This document shows, one piece after another, positions 61,201 through 64,000 of a DNA stretch of 64,000 bases; within the stretch, counting starts at the first letter, position 1; every line of letters starts with the position of its first letter. Position numbers and translations under genes: made by a program. Source of the DNA: Mytilus galloprovincialis (lineage: Eukaryota; Mollusca; Bivalvia; Mytilida; Mytilidae); NCBI RefSeq assembly GCF_965363235.1, contig NC_134848.1, positions 65,662,681 through 65,726,680 on the forward strand, written 5' to 3'. The notes beneath the pieces are model-generated. The model saw nothing but the letters and a program-made list of their open reading frames with translations, ran no database searches and had not been told where the DNA came from.

Positions 61201-63971
61201 TTAATGGTACTCTATACTGTTATTCTTGTCACCGTGATGAAGATATAATGATACAAGAAGTGCAGAAGAATTGCCTGAAATGTCCTCTGATACGGAACGT
61301 CTGGAATAAGTATGGTATCGACGAAGACCCAAATTTAATGTAAAAAAAACCAACATGAACATGAACAAGGCAACAGTACCAGTTTAAACATTGTAAATAA
61401 AGGTTAACTTAAATATTGTTGCGGTTGGAAGAAGTTATTGTATATTCATTGAAATTGAAATGGCAGAATTTGCTGTACTTAAATCTCTTTCCTTGCAAAG
61501 AATATGTCCTTAATAAGGTGGACTGGCCAATTCTTTGCAATTTTTGTCCCAAATAATATTTTATTGCATACAGTTTATAACAACTTCAAGTACCCTCTCC
61601 CTTGTATACCGTCTCCCCACAAAAAAATATGTGTGGGTGACATCCAAACTATGCGGTCCATAAAAAAATATTTATATTTGGCACAGACAATTAGATTTTT
61701 ATTGCGCATGTTGCGTGGGTGGTATTGAAGGAAAAAATGGCCTAATTTTTGCGGAAAAATATGGCCTTGTTACACAGGAGAGTATATCATCTTCCTCAAC
61801 ATTTGCCTATTGAAAAAAAAAATGTATATAAGAAATACAAAAAATAAAAAAAGAATTACATTGTGCCTTCCAAAAATATTTTATGGCTCAAACTAAACTC
61901 TGAAACATCAAATGGTTGGTGCCAACCAGTTTCCCCACCTGAAGAATATGTCGTACCTGAAAATGTTATTGACAGTTTTAAAAATAAAATGGGCCATAAT
62001 TAAAATCGCACCCCCCTTTTTCGGTCACTGTGAGCTATTGCCGTCATGTTGCATCTGTCGTCTGCTGCTCCATAACATTGTTACATGTTTCATTTTATAT
62101 TTTAATAGCAACATAGCTAGTATAAAAAAGAAGATGTGGTATGATTGCCATTGAGACCAGAGGCGGATTTAGGGGGGCCAGGGCCCCCCCCTTTTTGGAT
62201 GCACTGAAATAGATAAACCAACAAATTTTACATTTATTTGACAGGATGCAACATTTTTGTATACTTTTAAAAAACTAGCTAACTTTTATTTTTTTTCTCT
62301 AGGTAGGGGGTCTTGGAAGAAAATACATGTTCTAGGTGGGGGTGTATTTTTTTAATCTTTTCCATAGGTGGGGGGTCAAAAAATAAGTGGCGTTCCACCC
62401 CCCCTGGATAATTTTTACTGGAATAGCCCTCATCGGTCAATCATAAAACTGCAACACATTTTATATAAATTTACTTTTTTCAGTTAACTTAATTTCTTTC
62501 ACACAATAAAATGCTTGAAGATTTTTTTCTGTCAAGATTAGAAATTTTTTAGGATGAAGATGTAATATTCAGAAAAGCTTAAAAGGGAGATAATAATTTA
62601 CCTTAGACACATCAAATGGACGGGATAACATATTAGAGGACATATCACAGACTAAGGGTACACCATTAGTTTCTGGTATATACTGGTATTCTATACCTGG
62701 AAAAAATAAATACTTGAAAATAAGAAGGGTGCATTCAAAAATATCTCGTTTTATAATCAGTAATATTGTCATAAGAAGATCAATCTATATGTCTCTACTG
62801 TAAATTTTATGTTTTCTCAAATATTTTTTAACATTTTAATGTCTTTATTTTACCATTATTTAATTACTCCAGAACAAAGTCTGCTTTTTTCCTGAATGTT
62901 TCTTTAAGGTGGTACCTAACACTTTAACTAAAATTAATTTGGCTCGTTTAATTTTCTTAAAATTTTGACAAAGTATTTACTTTGACTTTTTGACAAAAAT
63001 ATAAAAATTTCAAAAAATTTGAACCTACCGTTTAATCAGAAAAATTACACTGGTCATGCTGGTTATATAGCAGTTTGACAAACACTTATTTTGATCATTG
63101 AGAAGCTTAATATTCCCTTATGAACACAACGTCATTAAAACGTTCTGCTGATTTTACAGAGTTATCTCCCTGTAGTGTTAGGTACCACCTTAAAACAAAC
63201 AAAAATCTGTATAAAGTTTTAATGGTATGTACATTTCATAATTTGTAACAGAGTTTTAACATCCTCTTAATTTGGATAGTTGTCTTATTGGCAATCCTAA
63301 CACATCTTTTTATTGTGTAAAATGATATAGACTTTTAAAGCTGATGTTGGCTACAGATATCACCAATCAAATTGTCAACACAACTGTAAACACAACATAA
63401 AACTTACCATGAATCGTTTCATTAGAACAATAATAGACATATGAGGCTTCAGGGTTAAGATTCCATGTGGAAGGGTCTGGTATACCTGAAATATTAAAAA
63501 AAATTATCTATACATGTACTTGCATTATTAAATGTATGTAATATTTCTACTAGTATACAAGATCAAATTTTAAATCATTTTCCTTACAAAATTAAGCTTA
63601 GAGCTTTGTTTTTTTTTACCAATAAGAATGAACCACAAGTTAATTGCATAAATTGAGTTACAAACACAAAAACATTCAAATTAAAGTTACAAACCCATTG
63701 AAAATATTCCTTTTAACCAAGGCAATTGCTTAAAATGTATCTCTTATATTTTAAATATTCACCCCCCCCCCCCCTTTTTTCTGAAACAAACAGCATTCTT
63801 ACTTGTGTATTTAGAGACTTTGGGTACAACTTTGTTGATTTTGCCATATTTCTCTGCTTCTATAGCAGCTTTAGCCGACCAGGTTCCAGTCACAAGATAA
63901 TCTGCAGTGCCACCTGGTTTGAAGTTCATTAGATTCAATGGAATGGCAGAGAACTGACCAGTTCCACCTCC
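58267..63971 (-). CDS. PSAT1: Phosphoserine aminotransferase (C-terminal part, continues past window)
   Basis: The enzyme is a PLP-dependent aminotransferase that makes 3-phosphoserine from 3-phosphohydroxypyruvate with glutamate, the second step of serine synthesis, in the cytosol. Exons on the minus strand: 63971-63803, 63485-63408, 62696-62602, 60064-59895, 59518-59390, 58978-58841 and 58369-58267 (stop TGA). They give 293 residues with full phase agreement, matching human PSAT1 from the GGGCGQFSA region to the C-terminus. Landmarks are [49 protein letters not shown], the PLP-lysine loop [14 protein letters not shown] followed across an intron by [13 protein letters not shown]. The first 75 or so residues (the GPGPA region) are encoded right of the window. 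Nothing in the visible part looks broken. One intron (60065-62601) carries a 2.1-kb element. Confidence 0.96.
60331..62430. mobile_element. 2.1-kb non-autonomous element with long inverted ends
   Basis: Left end AGGGCTATTCCAGTAAAATT and right end ATTTTTACTGGAATAGCCCT are inverted repeats. Subterminal G-rich words continue the symmetry: GGGGCGGAACGCC versus GGCGTTCCACCCC. CCATAGGTGGGGGG occurs in the same orientation at both ends. The interior has no transposase frame; a 130-codon minus-strand frame at 60274-60666 is Pro-rich because it crosses the G-rich repeats. A family D fragment lies inside near 62125-62158, followed by a GGCGGATTTAGGGGGGCC scrap. The family is not one I can name. It lies in a PSAT1 intron. 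Confidence 0.75.
62905..63192. mobile_element. MITE G, copy 2
   Basis: It is the same element as 50884-51161, with ends TTAAGGTGGTACCTAACAC and GTGTTAGGTACCACCTTAA. It differs by a few substitutions and a small insertion (TCATGCTGG). Its ends pair better than those of copy 1, so it may be the younger insertion. PSAT1 intron. Confidence 0.9.
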
Positions 63972-64000
63972 CTGTTTGAAAATTACTTTATAGTTGTCAG

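Noticed and set aside
1-64000. Retroelements, endogenous viral copies, tRNA and rRNA genes
   Set aside because: I looked for polymerase, integrase and capsid motifs, long terminal repeats and tRNA-like A/B boxes in clover-leaf context and found none I could support.

Overview
The window looks like AT-rich nuclear DNA of a bivalve mollusc, most likely a marine mussel (Mytilus or a close relative). That is inferred from three things: genes with many small exons and GT-AG introns, metazoan housekeeping genes, and a dense load of short non-autonomous repeats that I recognise from memory as typical of Mytilus. No bacterial, organellar or viral gene is visible, and I see no retroelement polymerase.

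Four protein genes can be read by joining exons at GT-AG sites in a consistent phase. (1) Positions 1023-12230 (+) hold a gene, incomplete at its 5' end, whose exons encode three CARD-like death-fold domains, an unnamed domain, and a C-terminal AIG1/GIMAP-type GTPase-like domain followed by a long charged coiled coil. Every intron is phase 1, as in exon-shuffled modular genes, and the GTPase part lacks a visible P-loop and has a degenerate G3. (2) Positions 25823-35337 (-) hold a complete six-exon Rab GTPase of the Rab11/Rab25 group, 205 residues, ending in Cys-Gly-Cys. (3) Positions 40813-53761 (+) hold MTFMT, mitochondrial methionyl-tRNA formyltransferase. Nine exons are found, and phase and homology show one short exon is missing from my model. 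(4) Positions 58267-63971 (-) hold the C-terminal seven exons of PSAT1, phosphoserine aminotransferase, which continues past the right edge.

Layout: 1-12.4 kb is the putative immune gene, with repeat-filled introns. 12.4-25.8 kb has no gene I can support and holds several inverted-repeat elements, tandem repeats and probably the Rab 3' UTR. 25.8-35.4 kb is the Rab gene, with a 22-copy 67-bp minisatellite in its last intron. 35.4-40.8 kb lies between the divergent Rab and MTFMT genes and contains a piggyBac-like MITE. 40.8-53.8 kb is MTFMT, with a Mutator-like transposase fragment, a hAT-type MITE with an 8-bp target duplication, and a MITE nested in another repeat. 53.8-58.3 kb separates the convergent MTFMT and PSAT1 genes. 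58.3-64 kb is PSAT1, one intron of which carries a 2.1-kb element with inverted termini.

The genes show no sign of forming a pathway together: Rab, MTFMT and PSAT1 are ordinary housekeeping genes. The most novel item is the CARD/GIMAP-like gene, an architecture I do not know from vertebrate GIMAPs. It should be confirmed with transcript data, because a two-gene model is also possible.
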